Source: Topomyia yanbarensis (taxonomy: Eukaryota; Arthropoda; Insecta; Diptera; Culicidae). Taken from it: DNA of 64,000 bases. The position numbers and the translations under genes were made by a program. Under the pieces are notes generated by a model. The model was not told where the DNA came from. It saw nothing but the letters and a program-made list of their open reading frames with translations, and ran no database searches. Position 1 is the stretch's first letter. The number at the start of each line of letters is the position of its first letter. Positions 11,586-23,400 of this stretch are shown in pieces. The stretch covers positions 353,398,413-353,462,412 of the forward strand of contig NC_080672.1 of assembly GCF_030247195.1 (NCBI RefSeq). Direction: 5' to 3'.

Positions 11586-13413
11586 GAGAGACTGGCATCA
11601 CTGTATAGCTACAGGAAGTAAAATTTTCGACGCTCCTAACTTTTTCAAAATTTTCGATGATTATTGGTGTTTTCAAATCTAGTAAAGGCCGCGATAGCTA
11701 TAATAAATCTCAATAAACATGTGAGAAGTGTGTGTTAGAAGATGTGAAGAGAAAAACATAGGTTTTCAAAAATTCTCCTTTTACTTTTTGTGCAACCTTA
11801 GAAGTGTTTTTTCATCTCTTGAAGCGGAATGGTGTATATAGAGACGGTTCCCATTATTTGATATAGTGCCTGTATCCAGAGACCGTCGCATCGGAGGATT
11901 CATTAAACGGGGGAGTATAGTTTGTTGCCCTACAAAACATTGACAATTTGATTTAGCTACAGCCAGTTCCATCAGTGTTAAAGCAATTTATAATACTTGA
12001 CCGTAAATTTCATCTACCCCGGTATTTAATAGAAATTGGAAGGTAGATTTCATGACGAAAGTTTTCGCATGGAATATTTCTTGCCATTACTGGAAGACGA
12101 TTATGGCCGTTCGCACACCAAAATGTCAAATTTCTTCCTCCGCTGCAAAAGGGAGACCAGATCAACTGAGCGTGCGATTGTCTGCCGACTCACAGAAAAT
12201 TTAACAGGACTACCGACAACTTGTTCCTTTGGTTTGGGAAATTACAGATATTTATTGCCATTGCGTGTAAAAGGCACCAATATTCGCGTTTTGTTTCTGT
12301 TAGGCATAAACACCACTGGTTCAACACCTTGTATTAGCGTTGTTTTCAATTGGGTGTTATGGCAACATATATAAGGTTTGCCAAAACATCTCGTGAATAT
12401 AGTAAAATGAGTAAATCTATCTGGTCACCCTGCGCATCAAGTTTGTTTATGTTTTTCGGACAGTTATTGAATCAATCTTACACGCAGAAAAAGGATTTGT
12501 AACTTCGATTGAGACGTGGATTAAGTTTGATGAATGGATTTGATGATCGGAGAACAGTAGATTTATTCAGCTCTGTGAGATTTTTGTCGTTGTTTCGACG
12601 GATAGTTATCGCTCTTTGCTTGAAAATTGTTTTGTTGGGGTTGAAGCAGAATTGTTGAGTGCAAAAGAGGCTCCGGATTGTGGTTGCTAGTATTATTGTT
12701 TTTATCACTCGGCATTGCTATTTATTTGGTATCGAGGGATAATTGTCGGGGTTTGAGGAGTATGGGGTGCAGGGAAATGGGAATCTTTGCTTAATTTTCA
12801 ACGCCCCAATATTCTAACCTCGGCACAATCACGAATCGGTTTTATTCATTCTTCTTACCTACGATTCTAGCTTCTATTTCTAGTAGTGATGCATTTTTTT
12901 AAACTGCACTGCAGTTGGTGTAACAACACGCGCGCGAATAGTGATTGCACGAGAGTTGGAATCTTGTCTAGTCGTGCGTTGAGAAAGAGAATGAACCATA
13001 GTTGCTTATAACAAGACCAAAGATAAATATTACATGAGTTACGAGGCCATCAGGTACATGGATTTTAATTTATTATTATTAAAAGTTTTTAGGCATTAGA
13101 AGTAATCGAAGTAATAATATTGAATTGCTCTTGAAATTTCGGGTTTTAGCATTTTGTTCAATCGTTAGTAGAGAAAAAAAATAATGAAAGTGCATATTAA
13201 AAATAATCTTGACTTGTGTTCCTACTACCCAATTCTCAAACGAATATTGATATCAGACTAGCTCGCGCTTTTAGCAATACTCCTACGGCCGGCTGTTTGG
13301 AGTTCAAATTGCTGTAGTTTAGGGAACAACTAAATCACTCTCGATGGCCGGCTATCCAGAGTTTAAATACAAGAAAAATCATAACTAAATAACTTTTTGC
13401 TGTGGGTATACGT
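11586..13413. other. Right part of the insertion; no recognisable gene
   Basis: Ordinary-composition DNA. An open frame at 12036-12374 (112 codons) has no recognisable domain and is flanked by none. 13,280-13,365 has two imperfect direct copies of GGCCGGCT...GAGTT-AAAT. Nothing else is supported. Confidence 0.5.
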
Positions 13414-13670
13414 GTACACACAGAGAGGAAATATTGGTAAAAATGAGGGCTTTTCGCTCTTAGCAAGGAACAACCAACGCATACTCTTGGTTTGACAATA
13501 AAATTATTATTGGGATTACTATTCTTCATTAAATTAAAAGGAAAACTTTTATTTTGATTATTATTCTTCATTAATTTAAAAGTTTTACTTTCAACCCAAT
13601 AGTGGGCGTTGGTTGTTTGCTGCTAGGAGCGGAACACTTTTACTTTTACCAATATATTTTTTCTGTGTAC
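13414..13670. mobile_element. Foldback MITE, GTACACACAGA termini
   Basis: The left end GTACACACAGAGAGGAAATA and right end TATTTTTTCTGTGTAC are inverted. The inner arms also pair, through GGAACAACCAACGC / GCGTTGGTTGTTTGC and TTCTTCATTAAATTAAAAG / its partner. 257 bp, non-coding. Confidence 0.8.
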
Positions 13671-14041
13671 TCGGAGATTAACCATCCCACCGCATAAAAC
13701 ATATTCATTTTATGGTCGCATTGCCTGCTTGTGGCGAATCCTAGACCTGTACCTGTCCTTCAATCCAACTCCGTAATACCTATGGAAGCGTCGCTGAGTC
13801 GGGGGCCTTCCTTAAGTAGGTATTACATCAACATTTCCTACCCTATCCTAAGTATCGGTGAAGATGGTCGTGGCCGGCAATAACGATTCTCATGCTATTG
13901 GTTTACTGAACTCATAAGAGATAAAGTTCATTCCCGATCATTTATCTCACAAGCAAGATGAGTTGAGCTACCTATAGGCAACATGATAATCGTTAGTATG
14001 CAATCTACGAATAGCACCGTGCTTCGCAACGCAACGCAACG
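13671..14041. other. Right end of the 4.6-kb insertion
   Basis: Non-repetitive within this window. It ends in a short CGCAACGCAACGCAACG run immediately before the duplicated 25 bp. If the insertion is a minus-strand retroelement, this would be its 5' end. Confidence 0.4.
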
Positions 14042-14214
14042 CAGTTGAATTTATTTAAATTTAAGCAATCTGTTTAATTTGAATAAATTCATACCTATAA
14101 CTCACACCACATACGTCTCTTTCTCCTCTCTCTTCCATTCTCACCGTTCTTTCTTGGATGAACACATAAAAATATTTTGCATTTTGCTGGTTTATGATTA
14201 AATCTTATATTTCA

Positions 14215-14730
14215 TGCGGGAATTTCGGTAAACCGGAAGTCGCCATCTAGAATTTTAAAATGACGCCAGCCGTTTGTCTGCTACTCATCAAAACCATTCC
14301 GAAAATACTCATGTTGATGGAGTTGTAGAGAATCTCGCTAAGCCGGAAGTCGCCATTTGGGATTTGAAAATGGCGCCAAAAATCAATTTTCATGGAAAAC
14401 CTTGCGGGGAAGGTGCAGATTTATTTATTTCTGGCACCTACTCGTCAAGACCATTCCGAAAATACCCATATTGATTGGGTTACAGCGAATTTCGCTAAAC
14501 CTATAGTCGCCATCTTTGATTTCAAAATGACGTCAAAAATCAATTTCTGGCACCTACTTTTCAAGACCATTCCAAAAATACCCATAGTGATTGAGTTATA
14601 GCGAATTTCGCTAAACCTGTAGTCGCCATATTTGATTTCAAAATGACGTCAAAAATCAATTTCTGGAACCTACTCTTCAAGACCATTCCGAAAATATCCA
14701 TATTGATTGAGTTATAGCGAATTTCACTAA
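14215..14730 (-). repeat. ~117-bp tandem array (reverse), about 4-5 units
   Basis: Reverse-complement partner of the array at 8740-9345, with units containing CGGAAGTCGCCATCT, AATTTCTGGCACCTACT and AAGACCATTCCGAAAATA. Together with the forward array it makes the long foldback arms of the element. Confidence 0.9.
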
Positions 14731-14941
14731 ACCGAAAAAAACGTCTCTTCTATCTTTCCGAAAACCTTCTAAGTCTTTTGCATTCAAAAGGACTTCTTTT
14801 TATTTTTTGCAAAAACCGTGTTAATTGCGAAATCCGCGCAACAAAAAAAACTTTCCAAAATATTTTAAGTCTTTTGCTGAGAGTTTTTTTTACGCGGATT
14901 TTCCAATTAACGCGGTTTTTTTACGCGGTACGTATCCCCCG

Positions 14942-16140
14942 TTTATTTTTTTAGTTTTTTCTCTCTTATTTTTCTATATAGTAATATTCCTATATTTTCC
15001 ATTTCGTTTAACATTTCCATTTTTACCTATTTGAACCATTTTGATTTTACATGTTTTCTATGATTTTACTTTCGTCTCTTTTTAGGCTCTTTCCACTTGT
15101 TCCTGTTTTCTATTTTTTTCTTCAATCTTTTACGCCCAATTGTTTCCATTTGTTTCTACTTCTATTATTCCATTGCAATTATTCAGTTCTAAATTAGTTC
15201 ATTTAATAAAAAATAATTTGTCCATTTTTTATTTTTCAACGCTAAAAAAATTATTTATTCCATGGTCGCTCTGCATCATTTCATTTATTTTGAAATATTT
15301 TCAACATTTTTCCTGTTTTCATTCCCTCAATTTTTTTTTCTACAATTTTTTGTACTATAAACATGTCAGTGGCGGATCCAGGGAGAGGGTCTTGGGGGTC
15401 CGGACCCCTTCCGAAATGTTTTTACTTGTTGAGGCATTTTAAATTAGTTTCAATTTTATATTAGTTTCAAACTCCAAATCATTCCAAACAAAATTTGACC
15501 AACAAAACTGATTCTCATTGAATAAGGTTATTGCGTATTACGGTTTGTACAATGTTTATTTTGAAAATTGAAATTTGAGATCCCTCCCGAAATTTTTTTC
15601 TGGATCCGCCCCTGAAACATGTTGTATTATTATTATTTCTACGTCTAATTCAGTGGATCCATTACGTCCATTTCTATATTTGTTTATTTTTTGTAGCTTT
15701 GTTTTTTTGTTATGTTATTTTTTCATCCTTTTGTCATGTTTCCTGTTTTCCATACTTATGATATTTTATTTTTCATTTTGTCGTTTACCCGTTTTTCATT
15801 ATTTTAACCATTTTACAATATTTTTAACCTAATTTCCTTTTTCATTTCCTTCATCTTACTTGATTGTTTCATTTATTCAATCTGTTTTAGTTTGCAATTA
15901 ATTCATTTTTTTTACAAGATTTCAAATTTCAACTTGTCTATTTTCTTAACTTTTGTTCATTTTCTGTCGCTTCTCGTATTTGGATATTGGTAGGTTTTTT
16001 TACTATTTGCATGTTATTAATCTATTTCCATTACTTTAAATGTCACTTTTCAGCTTTCTCGTTTTATTCCATTTTAAATACCTATTATTTTTTCTTGTTT
16101 GTTCCTTATTTAGTTATTTTTTGTTTTTCTCTCTCTTTTT
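14942..16140. repeat. T-rich low-complexity DNA
   Basis: Continuation of the T-rich sequence type seen at 7640-8464, interrupted by a hAT-type MITE at 15367-15614. No genes; open frames are composition artefacts. Confidence 0.8.
15367..15614. mobile_element. hAT-type MITE with perfect 8-bp duplication
   Basis: The left end CAGTGGCGGATCCAGG and right end TCTGGATCCGCCCCTG are inverted repeats. The flanks AAACATGT (15359-15366) and AAACATGT (15615-15622) are identical 8-bp target-site duplications, the hallmark of hAT insertions. The 248-bp element is non-coding. The intact duplication points to a fairly young insertion. Confidence 0.9.
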
Positions 16141-16599
16141 AAATTCCATTGAAAATTTTCTGCTTTTTTGAATTTATTGCGTTTCCATTTTGCTACTGCA
16201 ATTTGCACAAAGTTGTAATTGTGAGTTTTTAATAATACAGTATCAAGTAAAGTCAGTTTTCCACGAAACCGAAGAAAGCCGGCTACACTTTCCTGCAAAT
16301 GAGAGGCTGCGTGTTCAGAGGCTGGCAATGGTGTAACGCACCGACCTGTCCGACTGTGTTTTTTCTTTAACGAATTATAGGTGCAACTAAACAAAGATCC
16401 GAACAAATCCATGCAAGACCGACACCTGGTTTATTAATAGTATTAATTGTTGGTAAATCAGCATCTTTCAAAATCACTAAAACTTTCGTTGGGATATTTA
16501 AAATGTTTTACGATCAAAATTTGGTCGATTCAAACTTGATGTTTATTGAAAATCTGAAAAACCGTAATTTACCTGCGTGCAGAAGGATGCCTCTTTTTT
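16141..16599. other. Intergenic
   Basis: Transition from T-rich DNA to ordinary sequence; nothing recognised. Confidence 0.4.
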
Positions 16600-17110
16600 G
16601 ATTTTAACATTTGCTCTTCAGTTATAAAAGCATCATCCGAGCAAGAGGAGAATCACAGCGAAATTTCGCTCAAGCATTGCCTGAATCCGAACTACTTGTA
16701 CGTCGAGTTAGTGAAATATTTAAAAGAGCAAAATCAACTGGCACCAGCGTAATGCTGTTTGGGAAAAGTGGCTGATATTTTCAAGCATTTGAAGCTGTCG
16801 ACGTTCACACAAAAATATCTGATTTGGCAAGCTTTCTGTGCCTGTGGTTTGAAAAGTGACATTGCAACCGAGACTTTCAAAAGGAAATTTGCGTTAAAAA
16901 GTGTACGAAGAAACGTGTGTTACCTTTCATAAAGCAAACCGATCGTTCTATGCTATTTTGGCCAAATTTTGAGTACTGTTATTACGGAAAAAAGGATATT
17001 TAGTGGTATACCGCCAACATCGATCAGATGGCCCACAAGTTAAAAGACGCTTAACCGAAGACTTAACAGAATATTTTTCTGTATTTTATACTAATTGAAC
17101 TAATGAAAAA
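16600..17110 (+). pseudogene. Mariner-type (Tc1/mariner superfamily) transposase remnant
   Basis: Three-frame translation shows a decayed transposase. About 16,800-16,880 gives KYLIWQAFCACGLKSDIAT. After a frame shift, about 16,910-17,030 gives LPFIKQTDRSMLFWPNFEYC followed by YYGKKDI and a stop. This corresponds to the region around the second catalytic aspartate of the DDE/D nuclease, usually WPD-x-A-x-C-H-Y; here the D is N, so it could not cut DNA. Upstream codons (16,620-16,740) may be helix-turn-helix remains. I see no terminal inverted repeats. The element is dead through shifts, stops and loss of the active-site residue. Confidence 0.75.
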
Positions 17111-17154
17111 ATTAAAAAAAATCGGTTCATACATTCTTGTTTAACCCAATTTTT

Positions 17155-17365
17155 GTCATAGACTGCACTGGTAGATGAGTGTTAAGTGTGACTGCCACTG
17201 AGTTCAAGCCCAGTCGAGGTCGGTGAGATTTTCTGAGGTGAAAACTCTGTGTCATGACTTCCTGGACAAGAGAAGTAGAGTCGTTGGTCTCGGTTCATGT
17301 GTTAATGACCCGATATCTGGTTGTGGAAATACCTGCCTGGCGTGGAAAAAATTAAATAAAATGCA
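17155..17365 (+). mobile_element. SINE-like unit with tRNA-type promoter
   Basis: 17,160-17,215 has a degenerate A-box region (CACTGGTAGATGAGTG) and a B-box-like GAGTTCAAGCCCAGTC. These are followed by CGAGGTCGGTGAGATTTTCTG and GTCGTTGGTCTCGG, a body I associate with mosquito SINEs, and an A-rich end (AAAAAATTAAATAAAATGC). No target duplication was identified. A chance tRNA-like stretch cannot be ruled out. Confidence 0.55.
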
Positions 17366-18589
17366 AAAATCATTTGAATTTACAGCACTCAGTGTGCTAC
17401 AACAGCTCTGCCACAAAAGTTTACATGCAAAATATTTAAAAGTAGAGAACTATCTTTTCAACAGATTCCTCGCTTAACCGTTTCTGTGTTCGAAGAATCT
17501 ACAATGATGGAGGTGGCCCTTACGCTGGACCTCCCGTGGTCCGTAATTTCTCTCTACAGCCCTGGTGAAGTTACCTCTTTGGCGTCGGTGATAGGTGCTC
17601 AGTGCCGACAGAGGCCGAAGGAAAATAAAATAAGTAAAATGACTGTTTTGGTATCGAAATCTCGACCAAAACTGTAACTGATAATGAAGGCTTGTCAAAA
17701 CTGAAAATATTTAAGCTGTTACCCCCTCCTAATGGAAAAGACTGCGCACAAGTACGATTCAGGTTAGGATCACATGCAGGATAAGGAGATTAGTTTCGGT
17801 AAGATTTCCTAATTTGTCTAATAATTAATTGTAATTAAAATGCACAAAATTTAAAGTTTAAGCTGCTATTAAGAACATTAATTCTACAAAATAAATAGTT
17901 ATTTATCGTGATCCAAACAAGCTTGTTAACAATATTGGATGACGTCGAGAAGATTTTATGCACAAATTGGTTAAACATTATAAACTCCGCAGTGCAGATT
18001 AATGAGACTAATGTAAATATACATTAGGACGTGTTAGAATACCATCAGGACTATTAAGTGAAAGTCCAAAAGCGTTGGGAATTGTACAATTAATATCTCA
18101 CGAAAATACATTATACACATCGCACTAGTAATTGCGATTCGCACATGATAGTCTCGTCACATCATACTCCCATGAATCCACGTAGGTTCGCTGCTGTCGC
18201 CAATGAAATGAGCCGGTTAAGCGTTCAAACACATTCGCAGGCACATGTTTGTCGCGTGCCGCATCACTTCAAACCAATAGCGGTCAATACCGGGCCGGTG
18301 TCCAATATTTCCACACTTATTGAAATTTCTGATTGCCCTCTATCGAATTGGTTGTTGTATTTATTAGCCTACCTGCTGTCAGTCTAAACAAATGACGTGA
18401 AAGACCAACGCCTTCTTTCGCCTTCGGTGGTCATCAGAGGTGCATTCGTGGATTTGGACGATAAATATATCAGTGACTTTCGGAATTTCGGAAACTAACA
18501 ATACAAATCAATGTTTTGAATAGTAGAACATTGTATTCTTGATGATGGACAAATTGTTCAAGGAGATCATCTCCTAAGAAAATCAAAGC
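17366..18589. other. Intergenic; no recognisable gene
   Basis: Overlapping short open frames at 17,474-17,698 on both strands look like chance. 18,145-18,387 is open but unrecognised. No repeats seen. Confidence 0.5.
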
Positions 18590-19110
18590 TACAACACTTA
18601 CAACGCGAGCTGGGCGCGTTTGAAAGTTCGCACATGTGTCAAAAGAGTGACGGTTTTAGCACCCATCGGCGACCCAACGCGCGCTCGGACCGCATTTGGA
18701 CACCCTTCCGCTGCGAGGGGACAGAAAGTGTCATGTCACAGAACGCCGAAGTGGACCCGGAATGGGACTGTTATGTGTTAAACATAACACAGAAACATAA
18801 AATAGCGGGAATATTATGCAAAGTAAAGTACATTTACGACCTTTTGTCGTCGAGATGAAGGAGTGTCGGGTCGTCGTGTTTGAGCCGTCGGAACATCAGC
18901 GACAAACTTGTTCCATCTGCAACAGGAATGCGGGAGCGACGCGAGGAACGGGAGACCGGGTGGCTGAAGAGATTACTTCAAATCGCACATATGCGACTTT
19001 TACGGGTCTGGGCCCGGGTACGTTCCATCGACTCGACATGAGTGTGCCGCACCTTGCCCAAAACCAAATAAAGACAAGAAAGAAATTTTGAACATAAACT
19101 CGTCAATAAA
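18590..19110 (+). other. GC-rich islet with hairpin and polyA signal; solo LTR or exon candidate
   Basis: This 520-bp patch is clearly richer in G+C than its neighbours. It contains the hairpin TGTTATGTGTTAAACATAACA at 18,769 and ends with an AATAAA (19,067-19,072) followed by A-rich sequence. A solo LTR of a Pao/BEL or Gypsy element, or a UTR exon, would both fit. I could not find a 4-6 bp duplication to support an LTR, nor a convincing protein. Confidence 0.3.
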
Positions 19111-19760
19111 AATTCCATCATCATCTCGGTCTGAGATAGAAATCACTTGTTGCAAAATTCTTCTGTGATTTCGTTTATGTGCAATATAGGGAACGGCGAA
19201 CGTGCAAAGTCGAAAGTTGTTTAACGACATTTTTGTCGTAAGTCAGATAAGCGGAAGGATTATAACCAACTATATAAATTTGCAAGCTAAGCTTTAAGTT
19301 GATAAAAACGAGTTTGATTTATACCCATCTATAATCTTTGTGCAGATGAAATTTGTGGTGAAACCTATGACGAATCGAAGATTTTTTAATCTCATTAGTC
19401 ATAAGGCTTCTGACTGTTGCTGCCGTTTGCTGAGTAAGGCTACTGATGGAAATTATTTTGATTAATATTGTTGTTAGTATGAATTAATAAGGGAGGAAAA
19501 AGCTTAATATCAGGGATTTTTATGCACATCTGATCTACTATGGTTAAATTTTCCACTGCAGTTAGTCACAGTTTTCCTACTGTGATTCAACGATTTTTAA
19601 CTATGCATTTTATTTTATTTATTATAAGAGCTATACGTAACTTTTGAAAACAAATAAAACGTAATGATGATACAAAAATTGTGCAAAATTATTTCCCAAA
19701 ACAGAAAAATTGGATTAAACAAATTTGCGCATTAAGGGTACAAGACCTAACTTAAGTTAA
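19111..19760. other. A+T-rich intergenic DNA
   Basis: Nothing recognised. Confidence 0.4.
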
Positions 19761-20014
19761 GTTTGATTTTTATGCTTCGAATTAATCTCGTCAGTAACTA
19801 GCACCAACTGAGTGTCCTCTGTATTTGCTCCCCGAGACATCACTCGGGACAAACCAGTTGCTTTGAGCTTTTATATGTGTTGTGTGAACTATTTGGAATA
19901 TTTTGTATCTAACTAGTGCTAATTTGAACACTAGTTTAGATACATCGTCTAACTAGACACCCAATTGGTGCTAGTTACTGAGGAGATGAATTCGAAACAC
20001 GAAAATCAAAATCA
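19761..20014. mobile_element. Foldback MITE with a second hairpin inside
   Basis: The arms 19761-19816 and 19956-20014 are inverted, pairing through TTCGAATTAATCTC and AGTAACTAGCACCAA. Between them, 19,904-19,944 forms an independent hairpin (GTATCTAACTAGTG / CACTAGTTTAGATAC). Non-coding, 254 bp. Confidence 0.8.
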
Positions 20015-20462
20015 ACGATACAAAAAATGTTTTACTTTACTACAAAAGAAACTAATATGATGGATTCACGTGGACCTTTTTCATATCTTCTTTCCCCCTT
20101 TTCAAGCGTGGAGTTGGGGTATTCGAATGGCCCCTAAATTGTTTCAACGTATTAAATATGATCTTTGGGTTTACAACATATGACCAAGTAATAATGTCAA
20201 AAGAAGTTTAGGGCAGTTATATTCAATAGTCGAACTTTTTTGATTGGTTCTTCAATTGTTTCAAGCCAACCCGAAAACAGAGTAGCTAACGGTAGTGGGC
20301 TTGTCAGAAATTTGGTTAGCGGGGTCTTTGCTGAAACCATTAAAGTGAATCCTTAATTTTAATGTACACCAGAACCTTCATTTACAAACCAAACCGGGCG
20401 TTCGTAAGTTGAATTAGTTCTTAAAAACCAACTTAATCCACCTAGCAGTGATATCAGACATT
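20015..20462. other. Left flank of the satellite
   Basis: Ordinary sequence ending in TTAATCCACCTAGCAGTGATA. The TTAATCCACCTAGC string also occurs at 62,836 at the head of a dispersed repeat, so a fragment of that repeat may abut the satellite. Confidence 0.5.
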
Positions 20463-23400
20463 TTACTAAAATTACTAAAATTACTAAAATTACTAAAATT
20501 ACTAAAGTTACTAAAATTACTAAAATTACTAAAATTACTAAAATTACTAAAATTACTAAAATTACTAAAATTACTAAAATTACTAAAATTACTAAAATTA
20601 CTAAAATTACTAAAATTACTAAAATTACTAAAATTACTAAAATTACTAAAATTACTAAAATTACTAAAATTACTAAAATTACTAAAATTACTAAAATTAC
20701 TAAAATTACTAAAATTACTAAAATTACTAAAATTACTAAAATTACTAAAATTGCTAAAATTACTAAAATTACTAAAATTACTAAAATTACTAAAATTACT
20801 AAAATTACTAAAATTACTAAAATTACTAGAATTACTAAAATTACTAAAATTACTAAAATTACTAAAATTACTAAAATTACTAAAATTACTAAAATTACTA
20901 AAATTACTAAAATTACTAAAATTACTAAAATTACTAAAATTACTAAAATTACTAAAATTAATAAAATTACTAAAATTACTAAAATTACTAAAATTACTAA
21001 AATTACTAAAATTACTAAAATTACTAAAATTACTAAAATTACTAAAATTACTAAAATTACTAAAATTACTAAAATTACTAAAATTACTAAAATTACTAAA
21101 ATTACCAAAATTACTAAAATTACTAAAATTACTAAAATTACTAAAATTACTAAAATTACTAAAATTACTAAAATTACTAAAATAACTAAAATAACTAAAA
21201 TTACTAAAATTACTAAAATTACTAAAATTACTAAAATTACTAAAATTACTAAAATTACTAAAATTACTAAAATTACTAAAATTACTAAAATTACTAAAAT
21301 TACTAAAATTACTAAAATTACTAAAATTACTAAAATTACTAAAATTACTAAAATTACTAAAATTACTAAAATTACTAAAATTACTAAAATTACTAAAATT
21401 ACTAAAATTACTAAAATTACTAAAATTGCTAAAATTACTAAAATTACTAAAATTACTAAAATTACTAAAATTACTAAAATTACTAAAATTACTAAAATTA
21501 CTAAAATTACTAAAATTACTAAAATTACTAAAATTACTAAAATTACTAAAATTACTAAAATTACTAAAATTACTAAAATTACTAAAATTACTAAAATTAC
21601 TAAAATTACTAAAATTACTAAAATTACTAAAATTACTAAAATTACTAAAATTACTAAAATTACTAAAATTACTAAAATTACTAAAATTACTAAAATTACT
21701 AAAATTACTAAAATTACTAAAATTACTAAAATTACTAAAATTACTAAAATTACTAAAATTACTAAAATTACTAAAATTACTAAAATTACTAAAATTACTA
21801 AAATTACTAAAATTACTAAAATTACTAAAATTACTAAAATTACTAAAATTACTAAAATTACTAAAATTACTAAAATTACTAAAATTACTAAAATTACTAA
21901 AATTACTAAAATTACTAAAATTACTAAAATTACTAAAATTACTAAAATTACTAAAATTACTAAAATTACTAAAATTACTAAAATTACTAAAATTACTAAA
22001 ATTACTAAAATTACTAAAATTACTAAAATTACTAAAATTACTAAAATTACTAAAATTACTAAAATTACTAAAATTACTAAAATTACTAAAATTACTAAAA
22101 TTACTAAAATTACTAAAATTACTAAAATTACTAAAATTACTAAAATTACTAAAATTACTAAAATTACTAAAATTACTAAAATTACTAAAATTACTAAAAT
22201 TACTAAAATTACTAAAATTACTAAAATTACTAAAATTACTAAAATTACTAAAATTACTAAAATTACCAAAATTACTAAAATTACTAAAATTACTAAAATT
22301 ACTAAAATTACTAAAATTACTAAAATTACTAAAATTACTAAAATTACTAAAATTACTAAAATTACTAAAATTACTAAAATTACTAAAATTACTAAAATTA
22401 CTAAAATTACTAAAATTACTAAAATTACTAAAATTACTAAAATTACTAAAATTACTAAAATTACTAAAATTACTAAAATTACTAAAATTACTAAAATTAC
22501 TAAAATTACTAAAATTACTAAAATTACTAAAATTACTAAAATTACTAAAATTACTAAAATTACTAAAATTACTAAAATTACTAAAATTACTAAAATTACT
22601 AAAATTACTAAAATTACTAAAATTACTAAAATTACTAAAATTACTAAAATTACTAAGATTACTAAAATTACTAAAATTACTAAAATTACTAAAATTACTA
22701 AAATGACTAAAATCACTAAAATTACTAAAATTACTAAAATTACTAAAATTACTAAAATTACTAAAATTACTAAAATTACTAAAATTACTAAAATTACTAA
22801 AATTACTAAAATTACTAAAATTACTAAAATTACTAAAATTACTAAAATTACTAAAATTACTAAAATTACTAAAATTACTAAAATTACTAAAATTACTAAA
22901 ATTACTAAAATTACTAAAATTACTAAAATTACTAAAATTACTAAAATTACTAAAATTACTAAAATTACTAAAATTACTAAAATTACTAAAATTACTAAAA
23001 TTACTAAAATTACTAAAATTACTAAAATTACTAAAATTACTAAAATTACTAAAATTACTAAAATTACTAAAATTACTAAAATTACTAAAATTACTAAAAT
23101 TACTAAAATTACTAAAATTACTAAAATTACTAAAATTACTAAAATTACTAAAATTACTAAAATTACTAAAATTACTAAAATTACTAAAATTACTAAAATT
23201 ACTAAAATTACTAAAATTACTAAAATTACTAAAATTACTAAAATTACTAAAATTACTAAAATTACTAAAATTACTAAAATTACTAAAATTACTAAAATTA
23301 CTAAAATTACTAAAATTACTAAAATTACTAAAATTACTAAAATTACTAAAATTACTAAAATTACTAAAATTACTAAAATTACTAAAATTACTAAAATTAC

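Larger units (their letters stand above)
9397..14041. mobile_element. 4.6-kb insertion bounded by a 25-bp direct duplication
   Basis: The 25 bp at 9372-9396 are repeated exactly at 14042-14066 (they begin CAGTTGAATTTATTTAAATT). In the uninterrupted second copy of the host element (rc of ~38,830-38,865) this stretch occurs once. The segment between is therefore an insertion, and the 25 bp are a target-site duplication. Its left 2.2 kb is T-rich and its right end is (GCAAC)n-like. A LINE on the minus strand with a T-rich (A-tail) left side would fit, but no reverse transcriptase is recognisable, so the element class is open. It has since gained a SINE and a foldback MITE. Confidence 0.7.
8467..14941. 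mobile_element. Foldback element with 117-bp tandem repeats, copy 1 (split by insertion)
   Basis: The left half (8467-9396) begins CACCCAGGTTTTTTCCACGCG after a TA, then has ACGCGG/AATTCCGCG-type subterminal repeats and the 117-bp array. The right half (14042-14941) is the inverted counterpart, ending in ACGCGGTTTTTTTACGCGGTACG. The last ~20 bp of the right terminus appear lost relative to the complete copy at 37,692-39,537. The halves are separated by a 4.6-kb insertion. No transposase is present. TA target use suggests mobilisation by a Tc1/mariner-type enzyme, but this is inference. Confidence 0.85.
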
